A stretch of DNA of 64,000 bases from Methylosarcina fibrata AML-C10 (lineage in GTDB: Bacteria > Pseudomonadota > Gammaproteobacteria > Methylococcales > Methylomonadaceae): NCBI RefSeq assembly GCF_000372865.1, contig NZ_KB889965.1, positions 1,872,990 through 1,936,989 of the forward strand, read 5' to 3'. The notes under the pieces were generated by a model that saw only the letters and a list, made by a program, of their open reading frames with translations, searched no databases and had not been told where the DNA came from. The translations under genes were made by a program, and so were the position numbers. Shown here piece after piece: positions 37,374-45,727 of the stretch (the first letter of the stretch is position 1; the number at the start of each line of letters is the position of its first letter).

Positions 37374-38147
37374 TCAAACCCATGCTAAGTCATGGAAAAA
37401 ATCGATTTTTCGATTGTAATAAGGATTGCCTTGGATTTTTTTCAGCTTCCTAACAGGCTTAGGCGAAGAATGGTTTCTTGATAAAAAATAACCCTGTCCA
37501 TATTTTATCCCCATCAAAATGGCACAGGTCACATCTGATTTTGAATAAAGATCATCGGCAACAATTTTGATATTTTTGGCATTCAGCTTTTCAATGACCG
37601 AATGACATTGAGATGCTGAATAGGTGTCTTCTTGCATTTCTCTAATATCGCCTTTTTTTATTTTTAAAACATCAACGAATTCGTATAAATCGCTCAAATT
37701 GGAATCTAATAGTCTAGCGTTTGATAATCCTCTTTTTATGCCAATATTTTGAAACCATTCTAAAAGCTCCGTCTGATGGGGCATGACACCCTCAGCATTA
37801 ATGACTTGCATATTTAACATCATTTCAACTTGGTTAAGTGGCACGTGGTGAGCTAATTTTTCAAGAAAAATTCCCAGCCTCTTTTTGTCCATGTGGATAT
37901 TGACAGACCATGATAGATAAAGCCTCTCGCCAGACATTTCTGACCAATGCTGTAAGTATTCGCTGATTTGGGGAAGTAAGTTTTTTTCATTACTCGACTC
38001 AAGAACATTAAAAACTTCTAAATCACTTAGAAATTTTTGTCCTATCTTGACTTGCACATCCAGCCCGACAATTTTTGCCTCTGCAAGATGAAAAACCGGG
38101 GTAAAAACAGGTGTGTAAAGTGGGTTCTGCAAAGCCTTCATAAACAT
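37374..38147 (-). CDS. Degenerate EAL-domain protein in a transfer operon
   Basis: A 257-residue protein with the EAL-domain outline: YTPVFTPVFHLAEAKIVG at the start, VNIHMD in the vNlS position, VDVLKIKKGDI in the LKID loop, and IKYGQGYFLS near the end. The EAL, E of EITE, DDFGTG and AEGVE residues are replaced, so it cannot cut cyclic di-GMP and is more likely a sensor or a protein-binding domain. It is the first gene of operon A, behind box A, followed by traH 3 bases on. Confidence 0.65.
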   Translation of the reverse strand: MFMKALQNPLYTPVFTPVFHLAEAKIVGLDVQVKIGQKFLSDLEVFNVLESSNEKNLLPQISEYLQHWSEMSGERLYLSWSVNIHMDKKRLGIFLEKLAHHVPLNQVEMMLNMQVINAEGVMPHQTELLEWFQNIGIKRGLSNARLLDSNLSDLYEFVDVLKIKKGDIREMQEDTYSASQCHSVIEKLNAKNIKIVADDLYSKSDVTCAILMGIKYGQGYFLSRNHSSPKPVRKLKKIQGNPYYNRKIDFFHDLAWV

Positions 38148-38172
38148 ATTACAAGTCGATGTATAAAAGCCT

Positions 38173-38234
38173 ACTATGCAGAAGTTTTCATCAACATGTA
38201 TTATCGAAAGACACTGTTTTTAAGCGTCTTTTTC
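38173..38234 (-). promoter_or_regulatory. Transfer-operon box A and promoter
   Basis: A diverged copy of the repeated box (38206-38234, GAAAGACACTGTTTTTAAGC on the plus strand) stands 27 bases before a weak -10 (CATAGT on the minus strand, 38178-38173), the same spacing as the other three boxes. It faces the EAL-traH-traG operon, whose first ATG is about 25 bases on. Confidence 0.5.
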
Positions 38235-38334
38235 GGAGATTCTTGATTTTTCGAAGTCTTATTTGGGTGTTCACGCCTTCAAAAGAGCCAAAAATTAAGC
38301 AATCACATAATCGATCAGGTCAAAATTTGCTCGC

Positions 38335-38386
38335 ATGAATCCGCCCACTGCTAAAGCCTCTGACTTATAGCGTGGGTTTTTCGCCT
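38335..38386 (+). terminator. Terminator-like hairpin without an assigned gene
   Basis: On the plus strand, CCCAC-T-GCTA pairs with TAGC-GTGGG around a 14-base loop and is followed by TTTTT (to 38386). It has the look of an intrinsic terminator, but no plus-strand gene precedes it. A short noncoding RNA, or a relic of an IS200/IS605-type end, would explain it. Confidence 0.35.
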
Positions 38387-38452
38387 TGGAGAAAGGGTAA
38401 TTTGACACGGGGATCGCCGGCTAAAACTCTACTTAGTCACAGGTTATCGGCG

Positions 38453-39403
38453 TTATTCGACTAGAGCCAAGACTTTTTCAACTGCTTTTGTTCCAAGCTG
38501 AGGAAGAAATCCCTTGGCTTGGTTAGTTGGTCCAAAATCGTGTGTTTTGGCATGCCATTCATTACTCACCACTCCCTCGATCGTACCGATTTCATCGATT
38601 AGGCCAATGGCTAACGCTTCTTCGCCTCCCCATATTTCGCCGGTCGTATAATCGAATCCTTCCTTGAGCTTAGCACCTCGTTTACTTTTAAATTCGTCAG
38701 TAAAGACTACGGCCATCTGGTTGACCATTTTCTGGGCTTTGGCTTCGGACTCTTTTGACATAGCCACAAAGGGGTTAAGCATATTTTTGTGGACTCCTGA
38801 TGCATAGACTCGTTGGATTACGTCAAATTTTTCGGCCAACTTATGAAGATCCCAACCTGTAATGACTGCGCCAATTGACCCGACCAGGCTATACCTGCCT
38901 GCAATAATCTTGTCGGCGTGTAAAGCAAGCAGATAGGCGGCCGACGCACCAGTGTTACCAATAAAGGCATAGACCGGCTTCCCTGTCTCACTCTTTAGTC
39001 GATCAATGGTTTGGCCAACGCGTTCAGACTCAAATGGTTGTCCGCCTGGGCTGTCGATATTCAGAGCAATAGCCTTCACCTTGGGCGAATTGAAGGCTTT
39101 TTCCAGTACCGGTACCAATTCTTCTGCTGAGGCCAGCTGACCTGACCCGATTGAGCCGGTTACATTCACAACGCCAACTATCTCCGTATTAGGAATTAGT
39201 CTGTAGCCCAAACTGCTCGCATAAAACGCTAGATAGACAGCAAATAGTAAGGCGCCGATAGTGGAAAAGGTAAATCGTTTGATCCATTTCCACCGACGTT
39301 CACTTTTCCTTTCGTTCATCAGATCCATTAGAACTTGATCTGCTAATAGAGATTTAATGTCTTCTTGAGGTTGATTGTTTTGATCGACTACTTTGTTGGT
39401 CAT
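38453..39403 (-). CDS. S49-family signal peptide peptidase-like protein
   Basis: A 316-residue membrane-anchored peptidase (SppA/SohB type). One N-terminal helix (about residues 45-65) is followed by the S49 fold: LNIDSPGGQPFESERV, the nucleophile Ser in GNTGASAAYLLALHADKI (about residue 152), and the region with the base Lys in YASGVHKNMLNPF (about 203). It lies last in operon B, 4 bases after traF. It may clear leader peptides or misfolded pilus parts. Confidence 0.85.
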   Translation of the reverse strand: MTNKVVDQNNQPQEDIKSLLADQVLMDLMNERKSERRWKWIKRFTFSTIGALLFAVYLAFYASSLGYRLIPNTEIVGVVNVTGSIGSGQLASAEELVPVLEKAFNSPKVKAIALNIDSPGGQPFESERVGQTIDRLKSETGKPVYAFIGNTGASAAYLLALHADKIIAGRYSLVGSIGAVITGWDLHKLAEKFDVIQRVYASGVHKNMLNPFVAMSKESEAKAQKMVNQMAVVFTDEFKSKRGAKLKEGFDYTTGEIWGGEEALAIGLIDEIGTIEGVVSNEWHAKTHDFGPTNQAKGFLPQLGTKAVEKVLALVE

Positions 39404-39407
39404 AAGG

Positions 39408-40445
39408 TCACATTTTTTTCTTTAAATTATTTCGAATGATTTTTACCAGTTCACCAGGCTTGTCCATGGTGTCTTCATCAATACTCTTGATCGTCTCGTT
39501 ATCAACCTGGATAGGTGTCACGGTTAAGGTTCCGTCGTATTCATCGTTATTGAGCCAACCGTTTTCATGAGAAAGTGCAATGGCACGGCGAATAATCTCG
39601 TCACCAGATAACAGTCCTTGACCTATTTGAATAGCGCCGCCGTTTTCACCGGGCTTGACCAGAAATAAGGCAGGAGTTGTCTCAACGCCTAGTTTTTTGC
39701 CCTGTCCATGATCGGTCGTGAACTCCGGAAACGCTCCTCCCGGAAGAGGCAAACCATCAAGTGCGATCGGCAGAACTTTGAATCCGAATGCATTCATAAG
39801 GCCTTTCAAAACACCGGCTTCTTTGACGCAAAACTCGCAGGTGCTGTAATAGAAAAACCAAATGCCGGCTTGCTCAGCCAATTTCTTAGTTGCTTTTTGG
39901 GTGCCACGGTTTGACATATCGTCTTTGGCAAATGCCCCGAAAGTTGCAATCGGCCGCCTGGCGTTTTCATCCAGAACCGCGTCCATCATTACCAGCTTCT
40001 GAGATGCATCGGCAAATTTTTCAGCCTTATCCAGCATGACGCGCTGCAGGTACATGTACGTCGATACGTTTTCAGCGGTTGGATCATCAATAGCTTTATC
40101 CCTAAATTTCTCCATGTTTTTCCGAAACCATTCCGAAGACAAGGGCTTTGGCTCTAATGGTTTCGCGAGCGTCGGTTGTTCTTTTTTCTCAGGCGTAGTT
40201 AGCGGCGGAGGCTCTTGGATGGATTGTTCAACATCATTGACTTCTTCGGTCAAGGGATCTTCATACCAGAACCACCCCCTTTCCTTATTTTCGTAAAAGG
40301 GGGCATTGTCGGGTATTACGGAGATTTGTTCGCGACCATCTGAAACACCGAAAAAATTAGTTCCTTCACTTTCGCTACCATGTACATGCGTAATATGGCC
40401 GACTAGAGAGGCGGCCACCACATAAGGCAGGAGTCGATTTATCAC
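39408..40445 (-). CDS. traF: Conjugation protein TraF (thioredoxin-like)
   Basis: A 345-residue exported protein with the TraF/thioredoxin fold in its C-terminal half: FFYYSTCEFCVKEAGVL (Cys pair at about residue 204), PIALDGLPLPGG and TTPALFLVKPGENG. F TraF is periplasmic and needed for pilus assembly, with TraH and TraU. The CxxC pair, often lost in TraF, is kept, so it may act as an oxidoreductase. Its stop lies 4 bases before the S49 gene. Confidence 0.88.
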   Translation of the reverse strand: MINRLLPYVVAASLVGHITHVHGSESEGTNFFGVSDGREQISVIPDNAPFYENKERGWFWYEDPLTEEVNDVEQSIQEPPPLTTPEKKEQPTLAKPLEPKPLSSEWFRKNMEKFRDKAIDDPTAENVSTYMYLQRVMLDKAEKFADASQKLVMMDAVLDENARRPIATFGAFAKDDMSNRGTQKATKKLAEQAGIWFFYYSTCEFCVKEAGVLKGLMNAFGFKVLPIALDGLPLPGGAFPEFTTDHGQGKKLGVETTPALFLVKPGENGGAIQIGQGLLSGDEIIRRAIALSHENGWLNNDEYDGTLTVTPIQVDNETIKSIDEDTMDKPGELVKIIRNNLKKKM

Positions 40446-41236
40446 GCGGTTGTGTCTGATAAGTTTTCGTCAGCACTCAAGGCATCGACAGGTAGGTTAG
40501 AAACGCCTGCTGAGCTTGACTGGCTTTTCTTTGCGGATTTTTTTTCAGGCGTTGGCAAGGAATCGCTTTCGTCAACATCTGTATCTTTTTCAATTGCCTC
40601 GATGATTTCGGTTTCAGATACAGCAATTTCTTCAGACGTTGAACCGCTTAAAGCATCCCTTGCAATTTCCCTAGCTCTTCTTTGTTCATAAAATCGATTC
40701 TTCACGCCCTCCATCAGCGCCCTGCAGCGTTGGTGAACATCAGTAAATTCTTTCTCGATTTCGGCCAAAGCTTGACGCTTTTGCGTGTCATCCAACTGGC
40801 AAGCTAACCACAATGCTCTGAGTTTCTCTTCCAAATCCCGTGCCGCATTAAGCGTATTCAAGAAAAGCTTGGCAATCGGATCGATGATCGTTACGTTGAC
40901 GCTTTCGTACTGGGCTTCGCCGACCTTAATGTTCGCCTTTTTGATGAGTTGGTCTGCGACAACGATTTTTTTCGCAATGTTTTCGTTTACATCTTTGATC
41001 ATTGCGGTCATTTCTTTTGTAATTTGTTGCTCAACATCGAAACCTTGGCCGTTACTACAATAGAACCTTGTCAAATAAGCCGCCCTTGATACTTCTCTAA
41101 ACCTACGTCGATAGATCCTTAGCACAGTTTCAGAAAAGTTTGATTTTTCGTGAATCCTGCTATTCCGGCAATTTTGAATGAAGTTTCTTCTAAGAGCAGT
41201 TTCTCTGCTGAGTCGATTTTGAGTATTTTCCGCCAT
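40442..41236 (-). CDS. AcaB/DUF1845-like protein of unknown function
   Basis: A 264-residue soluble, mostly helical protein. The region YESVNVTIIDPIAKLFLNTLNAARDLEEKLRALWLACQL loosely resembles integrating-element proteins of the PFL_4669/DUF1845 type (related to AcaB of IncC plasmids). The C-terminal 60 residues are acidic and Ser/Lys-rich, likely disordered. Its stop overlaps the traF start (40442-40445). If AcaB-like, it could be a regulator, but the match is weak. Confidence 0.4.
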   Translation of the reverse strand: MAENTQNRLSRETALRRNFIQNCRNSRIHEKSNFSETVLRIYRRRFREVSRAAYLTRFYCSNGQGFDVEQQITKEMTAMIKDVNENIAKKIVVADQLIKKANIKVGEAQYESVNVTIIDPIAKLFLNTLNAARDLEEKLRALWLACQLDDTQKRQALAEIEKEFTDVHQRCRALMEGVKNRFYEQRRAREIARDALSGSTSEEIAVSETEIIEAIEKDTDVDESDSLPTPEKKSAKKSQSSSAGVSNLPVDALSADENLSDTTA

Positions 41237-41278
41237 GGTATTTCTCTTGCTGAGTTATTAAGATTTAATGCTTATTCG

Positions 41279-43684
41279 CTATTCGTCTGATAATAGGATG
41301 TCTTCGATCGCTTCGGCAGTTGTCATGCCTCGATTAGTTCTTTCCGCAATCTTTTTGATATCGTTCGGATGAGTCGAATAGAGAAGTTTTGTGTACTTAT
41401 CAACCATAAGACGACCGATTCCAACGCCATAACTGGTAACGAAAAATATTTCCGAATACTGTCCTGTTACCGTATGAACCGATTTAAGAAAGGTGTAGCC
41501 ACCTTCTCCAATCATTAAGCGGTTTTGCCGTTTAATGGATTCAATCGTTTCTGGTTTTTGATACAGCAAGTACAGGTTTGCCGAGTTTTCTGCAATTGCA
41601 ATGCCTGATGGTGAGCTGTAAAGGTCATTAAGCGATTGAGTAATCGTTATGGCCGCTCCGTTGTACTTCCGGAACCGACGGTAGCCCGTCTCAATGAACC
41701 GCGCGATATTGCCTTTCGCCAATAAATCCCAGGCTTCGTCAATGATCAGAATTTTCCTTTGATCACGATTACCGAGGTACATCGCCTGTTGAATTTGATA
41801 AATCAAGATCAACAGTACAACTTGTTGCAAGTGACTCCTGCCTTTTAGCTCTTCAAGCTCAAGACATGTTAGTGATTTGTTGAAGTTCACGTTGTTCACG
41901 CCGTTAAAGAATCGACCGTATTCACCCTGAGTTGTAAAGGCAAATAGCTGATGCCCCATATCTACAACCCGCCGATCTTCATCTTCGAGCAACTTGTTTG
42001 CTACCAAATCAACGGTCATCGAGCTTTCATATTCGTCCCACAATTCTTTCAGAATCGAACGTAACCGGGCATGCTGAAGGTCCGACAGTTTGTCTTCCAT
42101 GGCAGCCATTGATACGATGATGCCTACTAACATATCGGCTTCTTCGTTATAGTTTTTGATGATCTGAAATGGATTCAGACAAATTTCACTATCTTCACCA
42201 AACTCAACGAAGTCGCCTCCGATCATCTTTGTCAGTTTTTCGTATGACCGCCCGATGTCGATTACCCAGCATTTGGCGTCTGAGCTGATATAAGACGTGA
42301 TGATATCGTTCGTCAGGAACGATTTACCTGAACCTGACGCGGCAACAACACAGGTGTTGTAGTTCGTATTCGAATCGAATATATCCATATTCATGATCTG
42401 TCCTCCACGCGATATAAACGTCAATTGTGGCGTCCCAGTCCCACTCCAGTCGGCAACGATTGGCAAAAACTCAACCGCATGCTTTGAGCCGCAACGTTTA
42501 TATCTTTGCAAAAACTTTACGGCTTGAAGATCGGCACAAAAGGGTATCGAATTGACCAGCATTGGAAGCGTTAAAAACTTGTCTTCCTTCATGGCCCAAC
42601 CGATTTCACTGAAATAGGTTTGAGCCTCTGTTAGCCGTGTTTCGCTTTGCCCAAGTGAATCAGTGAATAAACCGACGCATAATTTGATCTTGAGAATCCT
42701 GTCGCCGTCATTGATGGACTTAAACAAAAGATCTGAGCTTTCTTTTTTGAAGATCAATTTGGGGTTGAACTTCAGCATAGGACCGAATGCCTGGTAGTTG
42801 ATTACGTTCCGCTCTTTATCCGCTTTTTGTTTCTCAACAGCATTGTCGGGAATGAAGATATTCAAGTTGATAAAAAAATTTCCGTGAATTCCTCGATTAC
42901 CAGTCAATGGATCACCAATCATTCTTCGGATATTTTGCAGGCTCATCTGTGCCGGCAAGCGTCCAGGGGACAGTATCCTTAGCCGTTTATCACCTAACCA
43001 CACGCCGTTGGAATTTGTTTGCAACATGTCGTCATATTCGCTCAACTGCTCGCTGATGGAAGATGTGTCATCGTAATACGGGGCCGGCGAACGCCAGTTT
43101 GCAGATGGACCCCAATGCAGAATTTGCCCAACCACGCGCAAGTACATTTCGGCATCGATGGTTTGCGGAAGAAACCCAGCCGATTTCAAGGTTTGTTCGA
43201 ACGATAACCGGAGATCTTTTGCCGCAGAGATTTCATGCTGAGTTGGAAGCTGGTTTTTCTTTTCGAGAGGTACTTTGATGGTGAATATCGTCTTGTATTC
43301 TCGAATGAATGATTGAGCATGAAGACTAATCGCCTGGCTAGAACCATCTGTTAACATCTTCAATCGATTATTCATCGATTGTTTCAATGCTTCATCCTTG
43401 GTATCTCGAATGTGCTTGATTTTGTCCAGGGTTGGCCGAATGTCTTGAGACCCCATCAACATTACTTGAATGAAGCTTTCTTTGGGATAGTCAAACGAAA
43501 ACAGAACGTTTAGACGTTGAGTTATTGAGTCGTCGCCACCAGGCAATGGCTTACAGATAAAACCAAATCCAATATATCCATCTGCCATTGTGAACAAAGA
43601 CGTTTCTTCATCAAATGACTCGACAGGTACAAGCTCACTCAGCGTATGACGCTTGAGTTGCTTTTCATATACAAATGCACCCAC
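41279..43684 (-). CDS. traC: Conjugation ATPase TraC (VirB4-like)
   Basis: An 801-residue cytoplasmic/inner-membrane ATPase of the TraC/VirB4 family that powers pilus assembly. Walker A is ASGSGKSFLTND (about residues 447-458) and Walker B KILIIDEAWDLLAKG (about 640-655). GAAITITQSLNDLYSS and SANLYLLYQKPETIE follow, as in TraC. It starts at GTG with GGGGAG six bases upstream. It is the first gene of operon B behind box B. Confidence 0.93.
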   Translation of the reverse strand: MGAFVYEKQLKRHTLSELVPVESFDEETSLFTMADGYIGFGFICKPLPGGDDSITQRLNVLFSFDYPKESFIQVMLMGSQDIRPTLDKIKHIRDTKDEALKQSMNNRLKMLTDGSSQAISLHAQSFIREYKTIFTIKVPLEKKNQLPTQHEISAAKDLRLSFEQTLKSAGFLPQTIDAEMYLRVVGQILHWGPSANWRSPAPYYDDTSSISEQLSEYDDMLQTNSNGVWLGDKRLRILSPGRLPAQMSLQNIRRMIGDPLTGNRGIHGNFFINLNIFIPDNAVEKQKADKERNVINYQAFGPMLKFNPKLIFKKESSDLLFKSINDGDRILKIKLCVGLFTDSLGQSETRLTEAQTYFSEIGWAMKEDKFLTLPMLVNSIPFCADLQAVKFLQRYKRCGSKHAVEFLPIVADWSGTGTPQLTFISRGGQIMNMDIFDSNTNYNTCVVAASGSGKSFLTNDIITSYISSDAKCWVIDIGRSYEKLTKMIGGDFVEFGEDSEICLNPFQIIKNYNEEADMLVGIIVSMAAMEDKLSDLQHARLRSILKELWDEYESSMTVDLVANKLLEDEDRRVVDMGHQLFAFTTQGEYGRFFNGVNNVNFNKSLTCLELEELKGRSHLQQVVLLILIYQIQQAMYLGNRDQRKILIIDEAWDLLAKGNIARFIETGYRRFRKYNGAAITITQSLNDLYSSPSGIAIAENSANLYLLYQKPETIESIKRQNRLMIGEGGYTFLKSVHTVTGQYSEIFFVTSYGVGIGRLMVDKYTKLLYSTHPNDIKKIAERTNRGMTTAEAIEDILLSDE

Positions 43685-43717
43685 AAATTACTCCCCTGAT
43701 GTTTGGCTACTGAATCC

Positions 43718-43778
43718 ATTCTAGAGGGATGTATTTATTTGCGTCGCAGTGAAAGGCGCTGTTTTTCGGCCTCTTTTG
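43718..43778 (-). promoter_or_regulatory. Transfer-operon box B and promoter of traC
   Basis: Plus-strand GAAAGGCGCTGTTTTTCGGC and CTCTTTTG at 43751-43778 form the box. On the minus strand a 27-base gap and TAGAAT (43723-43718) follow as the -10. No good -35 stands at the expected place, as in activator-dependent promoters. The leader from the predicted start to the traC GTG is about 27 bases and contains the GGGGAG ribosome site. Confidence 0.7.
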
Positions 43779-43795
43779 TTTCTTGTTGAGCTTTT

Positions 43796-43836
43796 AAAAA
43801 AAAGGCCGCTCACCAATGACAATGAGCGACCTTTTT
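43796..43836 (-). terminator. Intrinsic terminator after traA
   Basis: On the minus strand, GGTCGCTCA pairs with TGAGCGGCC (one G-T pair) around a ten-base loop and runs into a tract of eight T. It stands about 65 bases after the traA stop and directly before the traC promoter. It ends the pilin mRNA. Confidence 0.85.
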
Positions 43837-43900
43837 GGGGGTACAACTAACAACAATTTACTGCTGCGCCCGCCGGTTAGAACGGGCGCTTCCGTTGGAG

Positions 43901-44209
43901 TTACACCAAAGCGGAAACAACACCGCTGATGACGGTTGGGCCGTAGTACAGAGCCAGCGCTCCACCGATGCCAACAACAACAGCAACGATAGATTGGTTG
44001 ATGATACCGGCAGACAAACCCACCATGAACATACCCAGAGCAATGATTTTGCCCAAAGTACCTTGAGTCCAACCTACTAACAGAGTGTAGATGTCGTCGA
44101 ATTCGGTACCGCCAGTACCAGCCATCGCGTCGGTAGACAAGAGAGCGGCAGCAGCCACGGCAGAAGCAACAACAGCTTTGTTAGCAAAAAGGGCTTTCAA
44201 TTGTTTCAT
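43901..44209 (-). CDS. traA: Pilin precursor TraA
   Basis: A 102-residue propilin. The leader MKQLKALFANKAVVASAVAA..MA is cleaved after Ala30 to give a mature pilin of 72 residues with two hydrophobic helices (IIALGMFMVGLSAGII and IVAVVVGIGGALALYYGP) separated by a short polar loop, the F-type pilin plan. The ATG at 44209 has GGAG nine bases upstream. It is isolated between two terminators. Confidence 0.88.
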   Translation of the reverse strand: MKQLKALFANKAVVASAVAAAALLSTDAMAGTGGTEFDDIYTLLVGWTQGTLGKIIALGMFMVGLSAGIINQSIVAVVVGIGGALALYYGPTVISGVVSALV

Positions 44210-44403
44210 GATTTACAACTCCAAAAATATGCTTGATTAAGGTGGCCAGCTATTTGCAATTCGCCGACCGGGGTTCTGTTCCGGAACAAGTTCATTTTCA
44301 AGAAAAAATCAACTTTGGTTAAGCTCGAAAGATGTCAAAAATAGATGCTCTTTCAGTGGAGAATCTAAAGGCTATGTGTTTTGCCAGCCTTTCGACCGCG
44401 CAT

Positions 44404-44434
44404 AAAAAAACCGAACACGAGGTTCGGTTTTTTG
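44404..44434 (-). terminator. Intrinsic terminator between traV and traA
   Basis: AACCGAAC pairs with GTTCGGTT around a five-base loop, flanked by A tracts on one side and T tracts on the other, so it can work in both directions. It ends the mRNA for traL-traV upstream of traA, meaning that traA needs either read-through or its own promoter in 44210-44400. Confidence 0.85.
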
Positions 44435-44453
44435 TTGAACTTGAAGCGTTTTA

Positions 44454-44933
44454 CTATTTTCCTGATGTAGGTGTTTGTACCGATAAAGGAGATATCGCCG
44501 TCCCAGGCGATCGAAAACGATCGCCAAGATTCCATCGCCTGCTTTCAATTTCTGTGTACAAGTATCCGTCAGCATGCAGATCGCCATCATCATCTTCCCA
44601 GGGCGCCATCCAAATACGCATCACCTTGGCCTGCGTTCTGATTGGAATCGGTTGCTCGATACTTGGCACTGCCACCTGACTAGTTCCGTTCTGAATATGA
44701 TCGGTGACGATTGCTGTTTTTCTCTTCTCAGACTTATCGGATTCCGCTATCGTTTTTACGTAATCCGAAGACTCGGTGGCTTGATAAACCTGACGTGCTG
44801 ACATACAGCGCACCCCATCAACACCACCCGGACAGGAAAAGTCGCCTTGTCCAATTCCTAAGTACGAACACCCATTTAAAAGCGACGCAAACAAAGCCAA
44901 AAATATAGACTTGAAGTATCGATTATCTACCAT
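44454..44933 (-). CDS. traV: Conjugation lipoprotein TraV
   Basis: A protein of about 159 residues with lipobox L-L-N-G-C near residue 20, then a Cys-rich part (SCPGGVDGVRCMSARQVYQ) typical of TraV, the outer-membrane lipoprotein that, with TraK and TraB, forms the core ring. ATG at 44933 is chosen because GAGG lies nine bases upstream inside dsbC; an ATG at 44942 sits right on it. It overlaps the dsbC end by 11 bases. Confidence 0.85.
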   Translation of the reverse strand: MVDNRYFKSIFLALFASLLNGCSYLGIGQGDFSCPGGVDGVRCMSARQVYQATESSDYVKTIAESDKSEKRKTAIVTDHIQNGTSQVAVPSIEQPIPIRTQAKVMRIWMAPWEDDDGDLHADGYLYTEIESRRWNLGDRFRSPGTAISPLSVQTPTSGK

Positions 44934-45705
44934 TGATTTCATCCTCAAGGTCTTTTTCCAATAAAGTTTTGAATGATGGAACGCCACCTTTGAATGTGTT
45001 TTTTGATGGCAAAAAGATGAAAGGTACTCCCTGTATATCCAGCAATTTAGTTGCCACAACTGCTTTTTGCAGGGGTTTTAGATCACATGCCCCTTCTTTA
45101 CGAACCAGTGCTGGTAGTTTGGAATAATCCTTCGCAATCAACGCCTTCAAAGATTGATCTTTATCTTGATTGCATATCAGCTTTTTGCTGATCTCAGCTG
45201 ATTCTTTTCCGAGAACAGGGATCAAGACCAACTTGAATGAATACTCTTTACCCAACGGTTCAAGCTGAACAATAAGGTCGTGACAATAGTTGCATTGAGG
45301 GTCTACAAATATAGTCACCTCTTTCTTGCCTTTGCCTATGGTGAACGTAGAGAGTTCATCAGGATTTAGGCCAATTTTCCTCAAGTCGACTTTGTCAATT
45401 CCTTTGGTATCCGATACTGATCCAATAACCTTTCCTTGCCACATATCAACTAGCTTGAAATTACCCGCAACGACAAAATGACCGTTATCCGTGATCAAGA
45501 ACGTTCTTTCACCCGCCTTAACCATCGATAATCCCGTCACCGGTAATCGCTTCACTTCGTCGACGCTACGCATGATGTCTTTGACTTCTGCCGTCATTTC
45601 AGTATCTGTTTTTGGTTTGTTAGTCTGAGCCACATCTAGCCCTACTGCATGTGCTTCTACCCAGAACATAACTAGGGCAAACAAAACCGATGTCTTTTTC
45701 AACAT
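44923..45705 (-). CDS. dsbC: DsbC-type disulphide isomerase of the transfer region
   Basis: A 260-residue exported protein. A signal peptide is followed by a dimerisation domain and a thioredoxin domain with PQCNYCHDL (CxxC at residues 137-140) and IQGVPFIFLP (cis-Pro loop). It matches the DsbC/TrbB proteins encoded by F-type and IncC elements that fold Cys-rich TraN, TraU and TraH. ATG at 45705 has TTGGAG upstream. The order TraB-DsbC-TraV is as in SXT and IncC. Confidence 0.85.
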   Translation of the reverse strand: MLKKTSVLFALVMFWVEAHAVGLDVAQTNKPKTDTEMTAEVKDIMRSVDEVKRLPVTGLSMVKAGERTFLITDNGHFVVAGNFKLVDMWQGKVIGSVSDTKGIDKVDLRKIGLNPDELSTFTIGKGKKEVTIFVDPQCNYCHDLIVQLEPLGKEYSFKLVLIPVLGKESAEISKKLICNQDKDQSLKALIAKDYSKLPALVRKEGACDLKPLQKAVVATKLLDIQGVPFIFLPSKNTFKGGVPSFKTLLEKDLEDEINGR

Positions 45706-45727
45706 TATTTTCTCCAAAATATTTAAT

